Shown: positions 46,495-55,078, numbered from the stretch's first letter. The stretch: DNA of 64,000 nt from Curtobacterium sp. Leaf261 (GCF_001422205.1 NZ_LMMJ01000001.1:427591-491590); one strand, 5' to 3'. Program-made: numbers and translations. Notes: generated by a model not told the origin, from the sequence alone.

Positions 46495-46531
46495 GCACAG
46501 CCGGGCCGGAGGCCTACCGGTAGGTCGCGAA

Positions 46532-46600
46532 CGCGACCGGTGACGAACGGGAGGGACGGTGCAGGCCCGCACCGTCCCTCCAGTCCGTCACCCGGTCGCG
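46532..46600. terminator. family B palindrome with extended base
   Basis: 22-bp arms 46541-46562 and 46569-46590 with two mismatches and a 6-nt loop. The stem continues outward (CGCGACCGG at 46532-46540 with its complement at 46592-46600). Between convergent nadE and the SPOR-like gene. Confidence 0.75.
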
Positions 46601-46608
46601 TCAGCGAC

Positions 46609-46785
46609 TCAGGACTCCTCGTCCCACTTCTCGTTGTTCTGCGCGATGCGGTCGAGCGCGTGCTCGGCCTCCTCGCGCGTGGCGAACGGGCCGATCCGGT
46701 CCCGCGACGGGGACTGCGGGCCCTGCTCGACCTGCCGGGTCTTGTCGTTGAACCACCACTGGGACTCGATGCGATCGTCAGTCAT
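46609..46785 (-). CDS. small SPOR-like protein, 58 aa
   Basis: Starts MTDDRIESQWWFNDKTRQVE and ends AEHALDRIAQNNEKWDEES. The central RIGPFATREEAEHAL resembles the last strand-helix of SPOR domains; comparable small proteins adjacent to map are common in Microbacteriaceae. Too short for many gene finders. Start ATG 46785 lies 7 bases after a TACTCT -10 on the minus strand and is divergent from map, with compact shared spacing. Role unknown; no membrane segment, so it cannot anchor at the septum by itself. Confidence 0.78.
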   Translation of the reverse strand: MTDDRIESQWWFNDKTRQVEQGPQSPSRDRIGPFATREEAEHALDRIAQNNEKWDEES

Positions 46786-46792
46786 GCCCCAG

Positions 46793-46798
46793 AGAGTA
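46793..46798 (-). promoter_or_regulatory. leaderless -10 box (TACTCT) of the SPOR-like gene
   Basis: TANNNT hexamer with a 7-base spacer to ATG 46785. Confidence 0.5.
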
Positions 46799-46826
46799 CG
46801 CGCGCGGCGGGACTCCGTGCCCTGGC

Positions 46827-46832
46827 TAGACT
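46827..46832 (+). promoter_or_regulatory. leaderless -10 box (TAGACT) of map
   Basis: TANNNT hexamer with a 6-base spacer to ATG 46839. Confidence 0.5.
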
Positions 46833-46838
46833 CGTCAC

Positions 46839-47702
46839 ATGCCCCGGGACGAACACGGACACCTGACCTCCGGCCGCCTCTCCCCGATGCGCCAGGTCCC
46901 CGCGGGCATCGAGCGACCCGAGTACGTCGGCCGGGTCGAGCCGCACGAACACGGTCTCGGCGACACCTACACGCCGGACGAGGTCGAGCGGATCCGGACG
47001 GCCGGTCGCATCGCCTCGCAGGCCATCGACGCCGTCGGCGCAGCGATCGTGCCGGGTGTCACCACCGACGAACTCGACCGGATCGGCCACGAGTTCATCA
47101 TCGGTCACGGGGCCTACCCGTCGACACTCGGCTACCGCGGGTACCCGAAGTCGCTCTGCTCGAGCGTCAACGAGGTCATCTGCCACGGCATCCCGGACGA
47201 CACGGTGCTCCAGGACGGTGACATCGTCAACATCGACGTCACGGCGTACCGGGACGGCATGCACGGCGACACGAACCGGACGTTCGTCGTCGGCTCGGCA
47301 CCGCAGGACGTGCAGGACCTCGTGACCCGGACCGAGGAGGCGATGAACCGGGGCATCCGCGCCGTCGCCCCCGGACGGCAGGTGAACGTCATCGGCCGGG
47401 CGATCGAGTCGTACGCCAAGCGGTTCGGGTACGGCGTCGTCCGCGACTACACCGGACACGGCGTCGGGCGGGCCTTCCACTCCGGCCTGATCATCCCGCA
47501 CTACGACGCGCCCCAGTACGACACCGTCATCGAGGCGGGCATGGTGTTCACGATCGAGCCGATGCTCACCCTCGGTGGCATCGCGGCGGACATCTGGGAC
47601 GACGACTGGACCGTCTCCACGCGCGACAAGTCGCTGACCGCGCAGTTCGAGCAGACCATGCTCGTCACCGAACGCGGCGTCGAACTCCTCACCGTCTCCT
47701 GA
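46839..47702 (+). CDS. map: methionine aminopeptidase type I
   Basis: Removes the initiator Met; two-metal pita-bread enzyme. 287 aa, with an N-terminal extension of about 40 residues that lacks the SH3-binding PxxP of mycobacterial MapB but is usual in actinobacteria. Metal ligands: Asp in VNIDVTAY, Asp in MHGDTNRTF, His in DYTGHGVGR, Glu in VFTIEPML and Glu in AQFEQTMLV. Leaderless start at 46839. ppgK follows 40 bases later on the same strand. Confidence 0.95.
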   Translation: MPRDEHGHLTSGRLSPMRQVPAGIERPEYVGRVEPHEHGLGDTYTPDEVERIRTAGRIASQAIDAVGAAIVPGVTTDELDRIGHEFIIGHGAYPSTLGYRGYPKSLCSSVNEVICHGIPDDTVLQDGDIVNIDVTAYRDGMHGDTNRTFVVGSAPQDVQDLVTRTEEAMNRGIRAVAPGRQVNVIGRAIESYAKRFGYGVVRDYTGHGVGRAFHSGLIIPHYDAPQYDTVIEAGMVFTIEPMLTLGGIAADIWDDDWTVSTRDKSLTAQFEQTMLVTERGVELLTVS

Positions 47703-47742
47703 CCCTCCCTCCACCACGGACCACCCCGGAAGGCACATCACC

Positions 47743-48495
47743 ATGGCAACTCTCGCTGTCGGCGTCGACATCGGCGGTACGGGCATCAAGGGGGCGATCG
47801 TCGACACCGCGTCCGGCGAGTTGACCACCGATCGGATCAAGAAGGCGACGCCCGAGGGCGGCAAGCCGCACGACATCGTCGCGGTCGTCGTCGAGATCAT
47901 GGACGAGCTCGGGGTCGGCGCGGACGTGCCGGTCGGCGTCTGCTTCCCGGCGATCGTCCGCGACGGACGCACCATGTCCGCGGCGAACGTGTCGAAGAAG
48001 TGGATCGGCTTCGAGGCCGAGGCGCTCTTCGAGAAGGAGCTCGGCCGGCAGATCCACTTCGTCAACGACGCCGACGCCGCCGGGTTCGCCGAGCAGCAGT
48101 TCGGTGCGGCGAAGGGCGTCGACGGGCTCGTCATCATGACGACGCTCGGGACCGGCATCGGCACGGCGCTCATCAACGACGGCGTGCTCATCGTCAACGC
48201 GGAGCTCGGGCACATCGAGATCGACGGCGTCGACTACGAGACGAAGGCGTCGTACGCGGCCAAGGAACGCGACGACCTGTCGTGGAAGCACTGGGCGAAG
48301 CGTCTCCAGAAGTACTACTCGCACCTCGAGGCGTACCTGTCCCCCGAGCTGTTCGTCGTCGGCGGCGGCATCTCGAAGCACCACGAGGAGTTCCTGCCGC
48401 TCCTCGACCTGCAGGCGAAGATCATCCCGGCGACGCTCCGCAACAACGCGGGCATCATCGGGGCGGCGGCGCTCGCGACGGGTTCGCAGAAGTAG
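47743..48495 (+). CDS. ppgK: polyphosphate glucokinase
   Basis: Phosphorylates glucose with polyphosphate or ATP; actinobacterial ROK-family enzyme. 250 aa, normal length. Phosphate-1 loop VGVDIGGTGIKGAIVD, catalytic Asp in FVNDADAAGFAEQQ, phosphate-2 LGTGIGTALI, and ELGHIEIDG, the polyphosphate glucokinase variant of the sugar-binding Glu motif. Adenosine site VVGGGISKHHEEF. RBS GGAAGG precedes ATG 47743. Probably cotranscribed with map. Confidence 0.94.
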   Translation: MATLAVGVDIGGTGIKGAIVDTASGELTTDRIKKATPEGGKPHDIVAVVVEIMDELGVGADVPVGVCFPAIVRDGRTMSAANVSKKWIGFEAEALFEKELGRQIHFVNDADAAGFAEQQFGAAKGVDGLVIMTTLGTGIGTALINDGVLIVNAELGHIEIDGVDYETKASYAAKERDDLSWKHWAKRLQKYYSHLEAYLSPELFVVGGGISKHHEEFLPLLDLQAKIIPATLRNNAGIIGAAALATGSQK

Positions 48496-48500
48496 GGCAC

Positions 48501-48548
48501 GACGGACGGGAGGGACGGTGTCAGCTGGTACCGTCCCTCCCGTCCGCC
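48501..48548. terminator. family B palindrome
   Basis: 24-bp arms meeting at 48524/48525 with three mismatches, no loop. Between convergent ppgK and the 3' end of rnpB, so likely a bidirectional terminator. Confidence 0.75.
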
Positions 48549-48574
48549 TGATGGCCGGGTACGGCGCCTGGTGG

Positions 48575-48945
48575 GCGAATGGGCCGGCCGTACGCCGGGT
48601 TCTGTCCCGCCCCTTGCGCGGCGGTGACGGCCATCTATCTCGGACCGACGTTGCCGTCGGCCTCCAGCGGTCTACCCGAGGACTCGGCGAGCAGCCTCGA
48701 CGTCCTCTGTCTGACCTTGCTCCGGGCGAGGTTTACCGAGCGGATCCGGTCACCCGGATCCCTGGTGGTCTCTTACACCACCGTTTCACCCTTACCGCCG
48801 GGTCACCCCGACGGCGGTCTGTTCTCTGTGGCACTGTCTCGCGGATTGCTCCGGGTGGGTGTTGCCCACCGCCCTGCTCTGTGGAGCCCGGACGTTCCTC
48901 GGCACCTCCGGGGAGGTGACGCGACCGTCTCACCGACCCATTCGC
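48575..48945 (-). ncRNA. rnpB: RNase P RNA, bacterial type A
   Basis: Ribozyme that matures the 5' ends of tRNA. Read on the minus strand, the 5' region has GAGGAACGTCCGGGCTCCAC then AGAGCAGGGCGGTGGGCAA, the conserved CR-I block, and the 3' region has GACAGAACCCGGCGTAC (CR-V). The ends pair as P1: GCGAATGGGTCGG at the 5' end with CCGGCCCATTCGC at the 3' end, which fixes the ends at about 48945 and 48575. A TAGGCT -10 lies 7 bases before the 5' end. Plus-strand reading frames across it are meaningless. Confidence 0.95.
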
Positions 48946-48952
48946 TGCCGCA

Positions 48953-48958
48953 AGCCTA
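48953..48958 (-). promoter_or_regulatory. -10 box (TAGGCT) of rnpB
   Basis: TANNNT hexamer with a 7-base spacer to the predicted RNA 5' end at 48945. Confidence 0.6.
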
Positions 48959-49108
48959 CCGGGTCGTCCGTGGCCGTTCGGCGCAGGAAGGGCCGAGCGC
49001 GGGTGTTCTGAACACGCCCGTCCGCGGCGAACACCCGCATCCGGGTGTCCCCGGTGGATGGAGGTGTTCACAACCACAGGACGGCGGGCCCATTCGCCCT
49101 GGTCGGAC

Positions 49109-49843
49109 CTACAGGCCGGACTCGTTCGTCCGCACCAGGATGGCCTCGCTGTCCGGGCAGAGCACGACGTCGTCCGGTGCCGACGCCCGGACGGACGCCA
49201 GGTCCGAGGCACCGAGCGCGACGCCGGACGCCAGCGACACCCCGCCCTGCAGCAGGCTCGCCCCGAAGCCGTACCGGGCCCGCTGCCGCTCGTACAGCGC
49301 CAGCAGGTCCTCGGGAACGCGGCCGGCGATGGCCGCGCGGTTCGCCTCGACGTTCTCGCGGTCCGTGGCGAGCGACGCGGTGCCGGAGTCACGCGCCTCG
49401 GCGAGGGTCGCGCGCTCCGCATCGAGCGTCGTGAGCCGCCCGCCGAGGTCACCGACGCGTGCCCGGAGCAGATCGAGCCGCTCCATGAGCTCGAGCTCGG
49501 TCGTCTCGAGGTCACCGAGGCGACGCTGGAGGCTCACCATCTCGCTCTCGAGGCCCGCGACGTCCTTCGTGGTCGTGGCGTGCTGCAGCAGGGTCGTGTC
49601 GCGTTCGAGACGCGCCTGGACGGTTGCGGAGTCGGACTCCAGCCGGGCCAGCTCGCGTTCGGCATCCTCGACCTCGCCCGTCGCGGCTCCGAGTTCGCTG
49701 CGCACCGCCGATGCGCGCTGACCGACCTCCGCGAGTTCCGCACCCTTCTGCAGCGAGGTGATCCGGTGCGCGATGCGGGTGATGTCGTTGTCGAGACGCT
49801 GGAGATCGAGCAGGAGGATCTGGTCCTCCGGGGCGGCCTTCAT
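49109..49843 (-). CDS. coiled-coil 'C4-type zinc ribbon' family protein with degenerate ribbon
   Basis: 244-aa protein of the actinobacterial family usually paired with Nif3 and annotated as C4-type zinc-ribbon nucleic-acid-binding protein. Residues 1-175 form a long antiparallel coiled coil (LLDLQRLDNDITRIAHRI, QARLERDTTLLQHATTTKDV). The C-terminus aligns to the ribbon (PEDLLALYERQRARYG... DLASVRASAPDDVVLCP... ILVRTNESGL) but only one of four expected Cys remains, C229; the others are replaced (LASGVALG, DSEAILV). It cannot bind zinc in the usual way. ATG 49843 overlaps the Nif3 stop by 4 bases (ATGA). Confidence 0.88.
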   Translation of the reverse strand: MKAAPEDQILLLDLQRLDNDITRIAHRITSLQKGAELAEVGQRASAVRSELGAATGEVEDAERELARLESDSATVQARLERDTTLLQHATTTKDVAGLESEMVSLQRRLGDLETTELELMERLDLLRARVGDLGGRLTTLDAERATLAEARDSGTASLATDRENVEANRAAIAGRVPEDLLALYERQRARYGFGASLLQGGVSLASGVALGASDLASVRASAPDDVVLCPDSEAILVRTNESGL

Positions 49844-50721
49844 GAGGAGGCTCCTTCGGGGTGGGTCGGTTCGTGGTCGGTCGCAGCCGGGGCGTTCGGG
49901 TCGGACTGCGACGGCAGGACCGCGAAGTCCCACGGGTCGGTCCGGAGGTCGCTGACGGTCACGGTCACACCGGTGCGGCGGTGGAGCTCGGCCGCGGCGA
50001 CGTCGAGCCAGAGCCACTCGGTGGCCCAGTGCGATGTGTCGATCAGCGCCGGGCCGCCGACGAGCACGGCCTGCTCGCGGAACTCCGACGCCGGGTGGTG
50101 GCGGAGGTCGCTCGTGATGTAGACGTCCGCGCCGAGGACCTCGGGGTTGCCGAGCAGCGAGTCTCCGGCGCCGGCGCAGAGCGCCACCGTGCGGACGGGC
50201 TGGTCGTACGTGCCGGAGACCCGGACGCCGGATGCGGTCGCCGGGAGGACGTCGACGAGCCGGCGAGCGAGCACGCCGAGCGGGACCGCCTCGGGGAGGG
50301 TGCCGATCCGGCCGATCCCGGTGTCCGGCCGCGAGCCGGGATCGAGCGCACGCAGGTCGGTGAGTCCGAGCGCATCGGCGAGCACCGCGGACGTGCCCGA
50401 GGCGACCACGTCGGCGTTCGTGTGCGCGGCGACCAGGGCGCACCCGCCGCGGACGAGGGTCGCGAGCACCGAGCCCTTGTAGGTGGACTCGGCGATCGTC
50501 GTCACCCCGCGGAGCAGCAGCGGGTGGTGTGCGAGGAGCAGGTCGGCCCCGAGCGCCACCGCCTCGCGCGCAGTGTCCGGGACGGCGTCGACGGCCAGGT
50601 GGACGTGGCCGACGGAGGCCGCCGGGTCACCGGAGACCAGCCCGATCGAATCCCACGACTCACGGCCGTCGGACGGCCAGAGCGTTTCGACGGCATCGAG
50701 GACGTCACGGAGCGTTGGCAC
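49840..50721 (-). CDS. Nif3-like dinuclear metal protein
   Basis: 293-aa NIF3/YbgI-family protein, possibly a GTP cyclohydrolase I type 2 homologue; biochemical role unresolved. Metal-site motifs: LLLAHHPLLLRG (His pair), AAHTNADVV (His, Asp) and DTSHWATEW near the C-terminus with His and Glu. Start GTG 50721 has TAGACT 7 bases upstream, so it is leaderless. First gene of a pair with the zinc-ribbon-like protein; the pair is conserved in actinobacteria, often near RNase H/rnpB as here. Confidence 0.9.
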   Translation of the reverse strand: MPTLRDVLDAVETLWPSDGRESWDSIGLVSGDPAASVGHVHLAVDAVPDTAREAVALGADLLLAHHPLLLRGVTTIAESTYKGSVLATLVRGGCALVAAHTNADVVASGTSAVLADALGLTDLRALDPGSRPDTGIGRIGTLPEAVPLGVLARRLVDVLPATASGVRVSGTYDQPVRTVALCAGAGDSLLGNPEVLGADVYITSDLRHHPASEFREQAVLVGGPALIDTSHWATEWLWLDVAAAELHRRTGVTVTVSDLRTDPWDFAVLPSQSDPNAPAATDHEPTHPEGASS

Positions 50722-50728
50722 GGGACCG

Positions 50729-50734
50729 AGTCTA
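50729..50734 (-). promoter_or_regulatory. leaderless -10 box (TAGACT) of the Nif3 gene
   Basis: TANNNT hexamer with a 7-base spacer to GTG 50721. Confidence 0.5.
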
Positions 50735-50758
50735 CCGGCGGACGACCGGCCGGACGCC

Positions 50759-51808
50759 TCAGCGACGGCCGAGTGCGCGCAGGATCCGCGTGACGAGACG
50801 GGACCACCACGACGGACCCGCCGCATCGTCGACGTCGGCCTCGGGAGCGCTGTCGGCGACGTCGGCGACGGCGACGTCGGTCGTCGCGGTGATCGGTGCG
50901 AGGGGGAACACCACCGGCACCTCGGCGGTGTGTCCGGAGTGTGTGCGGACCGCCTCCTCGAAGGCAGCGCGGTGGATGGCGCTCGGACCGGTCGCCGGGA
51001 GCACGAGCGGCGTCGGCTTCGGTGCGGGCAGGACGAGGACCGGGTCCGCGGTCCGCGCCACGGCCGCGGCGGTCGCCTCGGACTCGCCGTCGGCGACGCG
51101 GATGACGGACCCCGCGTCGGCGCTGCGGGTTGCGTCCGGTGCGAGCACCGTGTCGGACGGGAGGATCGTGGTCACGCGACGCGCGTCGGCGCGACGCCGC
51201 GCATCGGCACGACGGTCGAGTTCGGTCGCCTCGGCGAGGGCATCGGCGAGGATGTCCGCGAACGCGTCCGCCGCGAAGGCCCTGGCTGCAGCGACCTCGG
51301 GGTCGGAGTCGTCGTCGACGCGGGCCTCCCACGCGGCGAGTCGTGCGAGGTCCTCGTCGCGGCGGCGGAGCTCGGACTCGAAGAGCTCGATGCGCTCGAC
51401 GGTCGACCGGCCGCTCGTCGCCTGGACCTGGACAGCGAGGTCGCCGAACCGCAGGGACAGACGCTCGGGCGGCTCCGGGAAGGACGGTGCGCAGACGGAG
51501 GCGTGACGACCGCGGTCACGACGGAACGACGAGTCGTCGGACGCGACGACGACGGTCGTGGCAGCCGGCTCGACGACGTCGGCGTCCGGGGCGACCGGCA
51601 CCGAGTCCACGGTGTCCGGGGTGTCCACGGTGTCCGGGGTACCCGCGGCATCGGCGGTCTCCGGACGACGGATCGGTCCGGTGACCGGCGGCAGGACGAG
51701 GTCGGAGACGTACGGTGCACGCGTCGTCGGAACGTCGCGCAACCACTCCTCGAGCTCCCGGCCGAACGGGTCGACGAGGTTCGTGCGGGTGCCCGGCTGC
51801 GTTTCCAT
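50759..51808 (-). CDS. hypothetical protein with amphipathic C-terminus
   Basis: 349-aa protein not recognised. An Asp/Thr/Val-rich, probably disordered N-terminus contains a short repeat (PDTVDTPDTVD) from an 18-bp DNA repeat. Residues about 105-185 look structured (ERLSLRFGDLAVQVQA, RIELFESELRRRDEDLARLAAWEARV), with helical Ala-rich stretches and an Arg-rich segment (RRADARRRADARR). The extreme C-terminus, SWWSRLVTRILRALGRR, is a basic amphipathic helix that could bind membrane. Codon use is typical of the genome. Start ATG 51808 is 6 bases after TAGCAT. 37 bases upstream of the Nif3 promoter. Confidence 0.7.
   Translation of the reverse strand: METQPGTRTNLVDPFGRELEEWLRDVPTTRAPYVSDLVLPPVTGPIRRPETADAAGTPDTVDTPDTVDSVPVAPDADVVEPAATTVVVASDDSSFRRDRGRHASVCAPSFPEPPERLSLRFGDLAVQVQATSGRSTVERIELFESELRRRDEDLARLAAWEARVDDDSDPEVAAARAFAADAFADILADALAEATELDRRADARRRADARRVTTILPSDTVLAPDATRSADAGSVIRVADGESEATAAAVARTADPVLVLPAPKPTPLVLPATGPSAIHRAAFEEAVRTHSGHTAEVPVVFPLAPITATTDVAVADVADSAPEADVDDAAGPSWWSRLVTRILRALGRR
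51605..51640. repeat. 18-bp tandem repeat in the hypothetical gene, two units
   Basis: Units 51605-51622 and 51623-51640 (GTCCACGGTGTCCGGGGT), in frame, giving the TPDTVD repeat. Confidence 0.75.
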
Positions 51809-51814
51809 AGGCGC

Positions 51815-51820
51815 ATGCTA
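51815..51820 (-). promoter_or_regulatory. leaderless -10 box (TAGCAT) of the hypothetical gene
   Basis: TANNNT hexamer with a 6-base spacer to ATG 51808. Confidence 0.5.
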
Positions 51821-51879
51821 GATATCGCGGACGTCGATCGCTGGGATGTCCGCGGAGTGTCGCGCGAGTCGCCGTCACA

Positions 51880-52557
51880 TCAGTCGGGGTCGCCGCCCGG
51901 ACGACCCCTCGTCAGCGACTCCACGAAGCGGCCGAGGAGCTTCCGTCCGTCGGGCCAGTCGCCGACACCGCTGGCCACGTTGACGTGGCCGAGCGTCCCG
52001 ACGTCGACGAGTTCGGCACCGAGGGTCGCTGCGATGTGTGCCGCGCGCTCGGGGCTGCAGTACTGGTCGTCCTGGCTCGAGACCACCAGGGTCGGCGTGT
52101 CGACCGGTCCGTCGGGCATCGAGAAGCCCGTCGCCGCAGCGGGGAAGCCACGAGCGTCCGGGTCGGGACTCGCGACGAGGAACGCGCCGGCGACGACACC
52201 GTCGTGCGCCGCCGACCACGCGGTCGCCGCGAGGCAGCCGAGACTGTGCGCCACGAGCACCACACGTCGGTCGTCGCCGCGGCCCACCGTGCCGTCGAGT
52301 CCGCCCTGCGCCCGCACCGCGTCGTCGATCGCCCGGACCCAGTCAGCGCGGTCTGGCTGGTCCCACGACGCCGGCTCGATCCGGACGGCGGAGCCGGCGA
52401 CAGCGGCGTTCCACGAGCGTTCCCAGCTCGACTGCCAGTGCGCGTCGCCCGAGTTCCAGATCCCGGGGACCACGACGTACCGCAGCCCCGTCGCCCCGGG
52501 TGCTCGCCCACCGCCGAGCAGCTCGTCGACGCCGGCAGAGGTCGGCTCGGGGGTCAT
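51880..52557 (-). CDS. RBBP9/YdeN-family alpha/beta hydrolase
   Basis: 225-aa serine hydrolase of the RBBP9/YdeN group. Oxyanion strand YVVVPGIWNSGDAHWQSSWE, nucleophile elbow VLVAHSLGCLAA (Ser), Asp in VVSSQDDQYCSP and His in GTLGHVNVASGVGDWPDG; the WxxG-type ending (GDWPDG) is diagnostic. Substrate unknown. ATG 52557 overlaps the AraC regulator stop by 4 bases (ATGA), so the pair is one operon. Confidence 0.9.
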   Translation of the reverse strand: MTPEPTSAGVDELLGGGRAPGATGLRYVVVPGIWNSGDAHWQSSWERSWNAAVAGSAVRIEPASWDQPDRADWVRAIDDAVRAQGGLDGTVGRGDDRRVVLVAHSLGCLAATAWSAAHDGVVAGAFLVASPDPDARGFPAAATGFSMPDGPVDTPTLVVSSQDDQYCSPERAAHIAATLGAELVDVGTLGHVNVASGVGDWPDGRKLLGRFVESLTRGRPGGDPD

Positions 52558-53519
52558 CGCGCCAGGGTGTCGCGGGGGTACTCCCCGAAGCGCGCGAGGT
52601 AGGCCCCCGAGAACCGTCCGAGATGCGCGAAGCCCCACAGGCGTGCCGTCGCGGCGACCGTCGTGGTCGACGGATCGGCCCGAGCGAGGTCGTCACGGGC
52701 CCGGTCGAGTCGGATCCCGCGGAGGATCGTGTTCGGTGCCTCGCCGAGCTGCCGCTGGAATGCCTGCTGGAGTCCGCGGACGCTGAGGCCGACCGAGCGG
52801 GCGACGTCCGTCGTGGTGATGCCGAGCGCCGCGTTCGCGTGCATGAACTCGATCGCGGTGCCGACGCGCCCGCTGCCGCCCGGCCCGCGGTCGGCCGGCG
52901 CGAGGACGCGGTGGGGGAAGGTGTCGAGCAGGGTCCGCGCGGTGAACTGGGCGATCTCGCTGAGCAGCACCGGACTCGGCGGCTCCGGGACCATGACCGC
53001 CCGTGCGGCGAGGGCGACCGCCTCGCGCCACTTCCGGAGCGACTCCCCCGTCGGCGAGTGCGTGTGGTCGAAGTGCAGCGGCCCGACCTCGGTCCCCGCG
53101 CGTGCAGCAGCCTCCCGCTCGAGGAAACGGCGCTCGAAGTGCACGAGGTTCTGGTCGACGCCGTCGAGGACGAACGCGTACGGCCGGCCGGTCGGGAACA
53201 TCGTCGGCGCGCCGCGCAGCAGGTGCACCTCGTCATGTCCGACGTCGATGACGCCGCCACCTCGCGTCACCCACTGCACGACGTAGTCGTCGGTCGGCTC
53301 CACCTCGCCGGAGATGTGCGCCGTGAACCGCGAACCGCGGAGCTGCATGCCCGCGCCACCGACCATGGTGTGGCGGTAGGCGAAGGCGCCCGTCTGCCTC
53401 GTCAGGAAGTCACTGCCGGCGTAGGCCTCGGCGAACATCGCGCTCGCGACGCCCAGGTCAGTGCCGGACGTCTCGAAACGCTCGCGGGGATCGTGCTCGG
53501 GGACCATCGCGAGGATCAT
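52554..53519 (-). CDS. AraC-family transcriptional regulator
   Basis: 321-aa regulator. The N-terminal domain (about 1-190) resembles AraC-binding-domain-like sensors (YVVQWVTRGGGVIDVGHDEV). The C-terminal part holds two HTH motifs: ITTTDVARSVGLSVRGLQQAF and VAATARLWGFAHLGRFSGAY, ending FGEYPRDTLAR as the family does. It may control the hydrolase it precedes, or the neighbouring GH125/esterase pair. Start ATG 53519; an internal Met 4 codons later is an alternative. The 118 bases before GH125 carry fragments of family B arms. Confidence 0.9.
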   Translation of the reverse strand: MILAMVPEHDPRERFETSGTDLGVASAMFAEAYAGSDFLTRQTGAFAYRHTMVGGAGMQLRGSRFTAHISGEVEPTDDYVVQWVTRGGGVIDVGHDEVHLLRGAPTMFPTGRPYAFVLDGVDQNLVHFERRFLEREAAARAGTEVGPLHFDHTHSPTGESLRKWREAVALAARAVMVPEPPSPVLLSEIAQFTARTLLDTFPHRVLAPADRGPGGSGRVGTAIEFMHANAALGITTTDVARSVGLSVRGLQQAFQRQLGEAPNTILRGIRLDRARDDLARADPSTTTVAATARLWGFAHLGRFSGAYLARFGEYPRDTLAR

Positions 53520-53637
53520 GGCACGGGCTGGCCGACCGGACGTCCCACCAACTGGACCCGGTGCGGAAACCGGACACCGAGACTCCAGTCCGCATCAGCC
53601 TCCAGTCCGGATCAGCGCGACGGCGGGGCGGCGACCG

Positions 53638-55011
53638 TCACCGGCGGTCCCAGAGGAAGCGTGTGCCGAGCCCGACCACGTCGAGCGCGAGCTCGGCGTA
53701 CATCGAGTTCGCCCACGAGAACCACGGGCGGGTGTACTCCGTCGGGTCGTCCTTGTGGAACGACTCGTGCATCGCACCCGTCCCGGCGTCGGTGTCGACG
53801 AGGGTCCGGAGCCGGGCGAGCCGTTCGTCCGGGTCGTCGCTGGTGAGTCCCTCGACCGCGATCGCGATCGGCCAGATGTGGTCGACCGGGGTGTGCGGCG
53901 AGCCGATGCCGTCCGCCGCGGAGCCGGAGTACCACGTCGGGTTCGCCGCGGACAGCACGAACGCCCGGGTCGCCAGGTACCGCGGGTCGTCGGCGGGGAT
54001 GTCGGCCGTGATCGGGAGCGACAGCAGGCTCGGCATGTTCGCGTCGTCGGTCGCGAGGACCCCGCCGAGCCCGTCGACCTCGTAGGCGAGCACCCGCGCG
54101 ATGCCCGCACCGCGTGGACCGTCCGGATCGCGCTCGACGTCCACGAGCCCGTGCGCCTCGACCCCGGCGCGCAGCTCGGCCGCGAGCGACTCGGCGTCGA
54201 CTGCGAGGGCCGGGTCACCCAGGACCTCGCGCGCGATCGTCGCGACGCCGTCGAGCACCGATGCCGCAGTCAGGTTCGCCGGGACGTTGTAGCCGTACAC
54301 GCAGGCGTCGTCACTCGGGCGGAACCCGCTCCACGTCATGCCGGTGATCCCGACTGCCGTACCGGCACCGTCCTCGGCCAGCGTGTCGGTCGGCGGGACG
54401 TCCTTCCGCACGAACCGGTACTCCGACCGGCCGGCGTGGTCCTGCTCGAGGCGCCAGTGCGCGATCACCGTCCGGCACGTCTCCGCGTACGCGTCGCCGA
54501 GGTGGTCGGTGCGGCCGGTCGCGCGCCAGAACCGCTGCGCGAGCTGCAGCGGGAACGCGAGCGAGTCGACCTCGTACTTCTCCTCCCACACCCAGGGGTC
54601 GGTGCAGAGGTCCGCCTGGTCGTGAGCCGCCCCGGATGCCGTCGCGTTGAAGGCGTTCGCGTACGGGTCGCTCCGGATCTGGTCGTACTGTCGGCGGAGC
54701 ACCGCCACGACGAGCTCCTGGAGGTCGACGTCGTCCGCGAGGAGTGCGAGGTACGGGGCGAGCTGCACCGTGGAGTCCCTGAGCCACATCGCGGGGATGT
54801 CCCCGGTGAGCACGAACGCCGAGCCGTCGGGGAGCCGCTTGATCGTCGTGCGGAGCGTGTCGTCGAGGCAGCGGACGAGGGTCGCGCCGAGGCGAGGATC
54901 CCCGAGGGCGTCGAGGCGACGGACCGCCTCCACCACCACGGGGTTGTCGGCGACCGACACCGGGAACCCGGTGGCAGTGGGGGCGTCGGTGGTGGGAGCG
55001 TCGCTGCTCAT
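53638..55011 (-). CDS. GH125 exo-alpha-1,6-mannosidase (metal-independent)
   Basis: 457-aa GH125 (formerly DUF1237) enzyme, an inverting exo-acting alpha-1,6-mannosidase. The (alpha/alpha)6 barrel shows GDIPAMWLRDSTVQLAPY, DPWVWEEKYEVDSLAFPLQLA, TGMTWSGFRPSDDA, NVPANLTAA, ANPTWYSGSAADGIGSPHTP, and MHESFHKDD with WFSWANSMYAEL. No signal peptide, so it likely acts on imported mannose oligosaccharides. Start ATG 55011 with GGAG 7 bases upstream. Divergent from an esterase over 67 bases that contain an inverted-repeat operator. Confidence 0.92.
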   Translation of the reverse strand: MSSDAPTTDAPTATGFPVSVADNPVVVEAVRRLDALGDPRLGATLVRCLDDTLRTTIKRLPDGSAFVLTGDIPAMWLRDSTVQLAPYLALLADDVDLQELVVAVLRRQYDQIRSDPYANAFNATASGAAHDQADLCTDPWVWEEKYEVDSLAFPLQLAQRFWRATGRTDHLGDAYAETCRTVIAHWRLEQDHAGRSEYRFVRKDVPPTDTLAEDGAGTAVGITGMTWSGFRPSDDACVYGYNVPANLTAASVLDGVATIAREVLGDPALAVDAESLAAELRAGVEAHGLVDVERDPDGPRGAGIARVLAYEVDGLGGVLATDDANMPSLLSLPITADIPADDPRYLATRAFVLSAANPTWYSGSAADGIGSPHTPVDHIWPIAIAVEGLTSDDPDERLARLRTLVDTDAGTGAMHESFHKDDPTEYTRPWFSWANSMYAELALDVVGLGTRFLWDRR

Positions 55012-55021
55012 GAATAACTCC

Positions 55022-55044
55022 ATCGTTTGGATCAGACCAACGAT
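55022..55044. promoter_or_regulatory. operator between GH125 and esterase genes
   Basis: ATCGTTTGG-ATCAGA-CCAACGAT, a near-symmetrical 23-mer in the divergent promoter. The TGG...CCA core resembles GntR/FadR or LacI operators. One site could control both genes; the regulator is not identified. Confidence 0.5.
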
Positions 55045-55078
55045 AGCGTGGACGACACCGACCGAGGAAGGCACGCCG

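Noticed and set aside
48579..49721. 380-codon plus-strand frame over 48.6-49.7 kb
   Set aside because: It covers RNase P RNA and the antisense of the coiled-coil gene; composition is Arg/Ser-rich and no family is recognisable.
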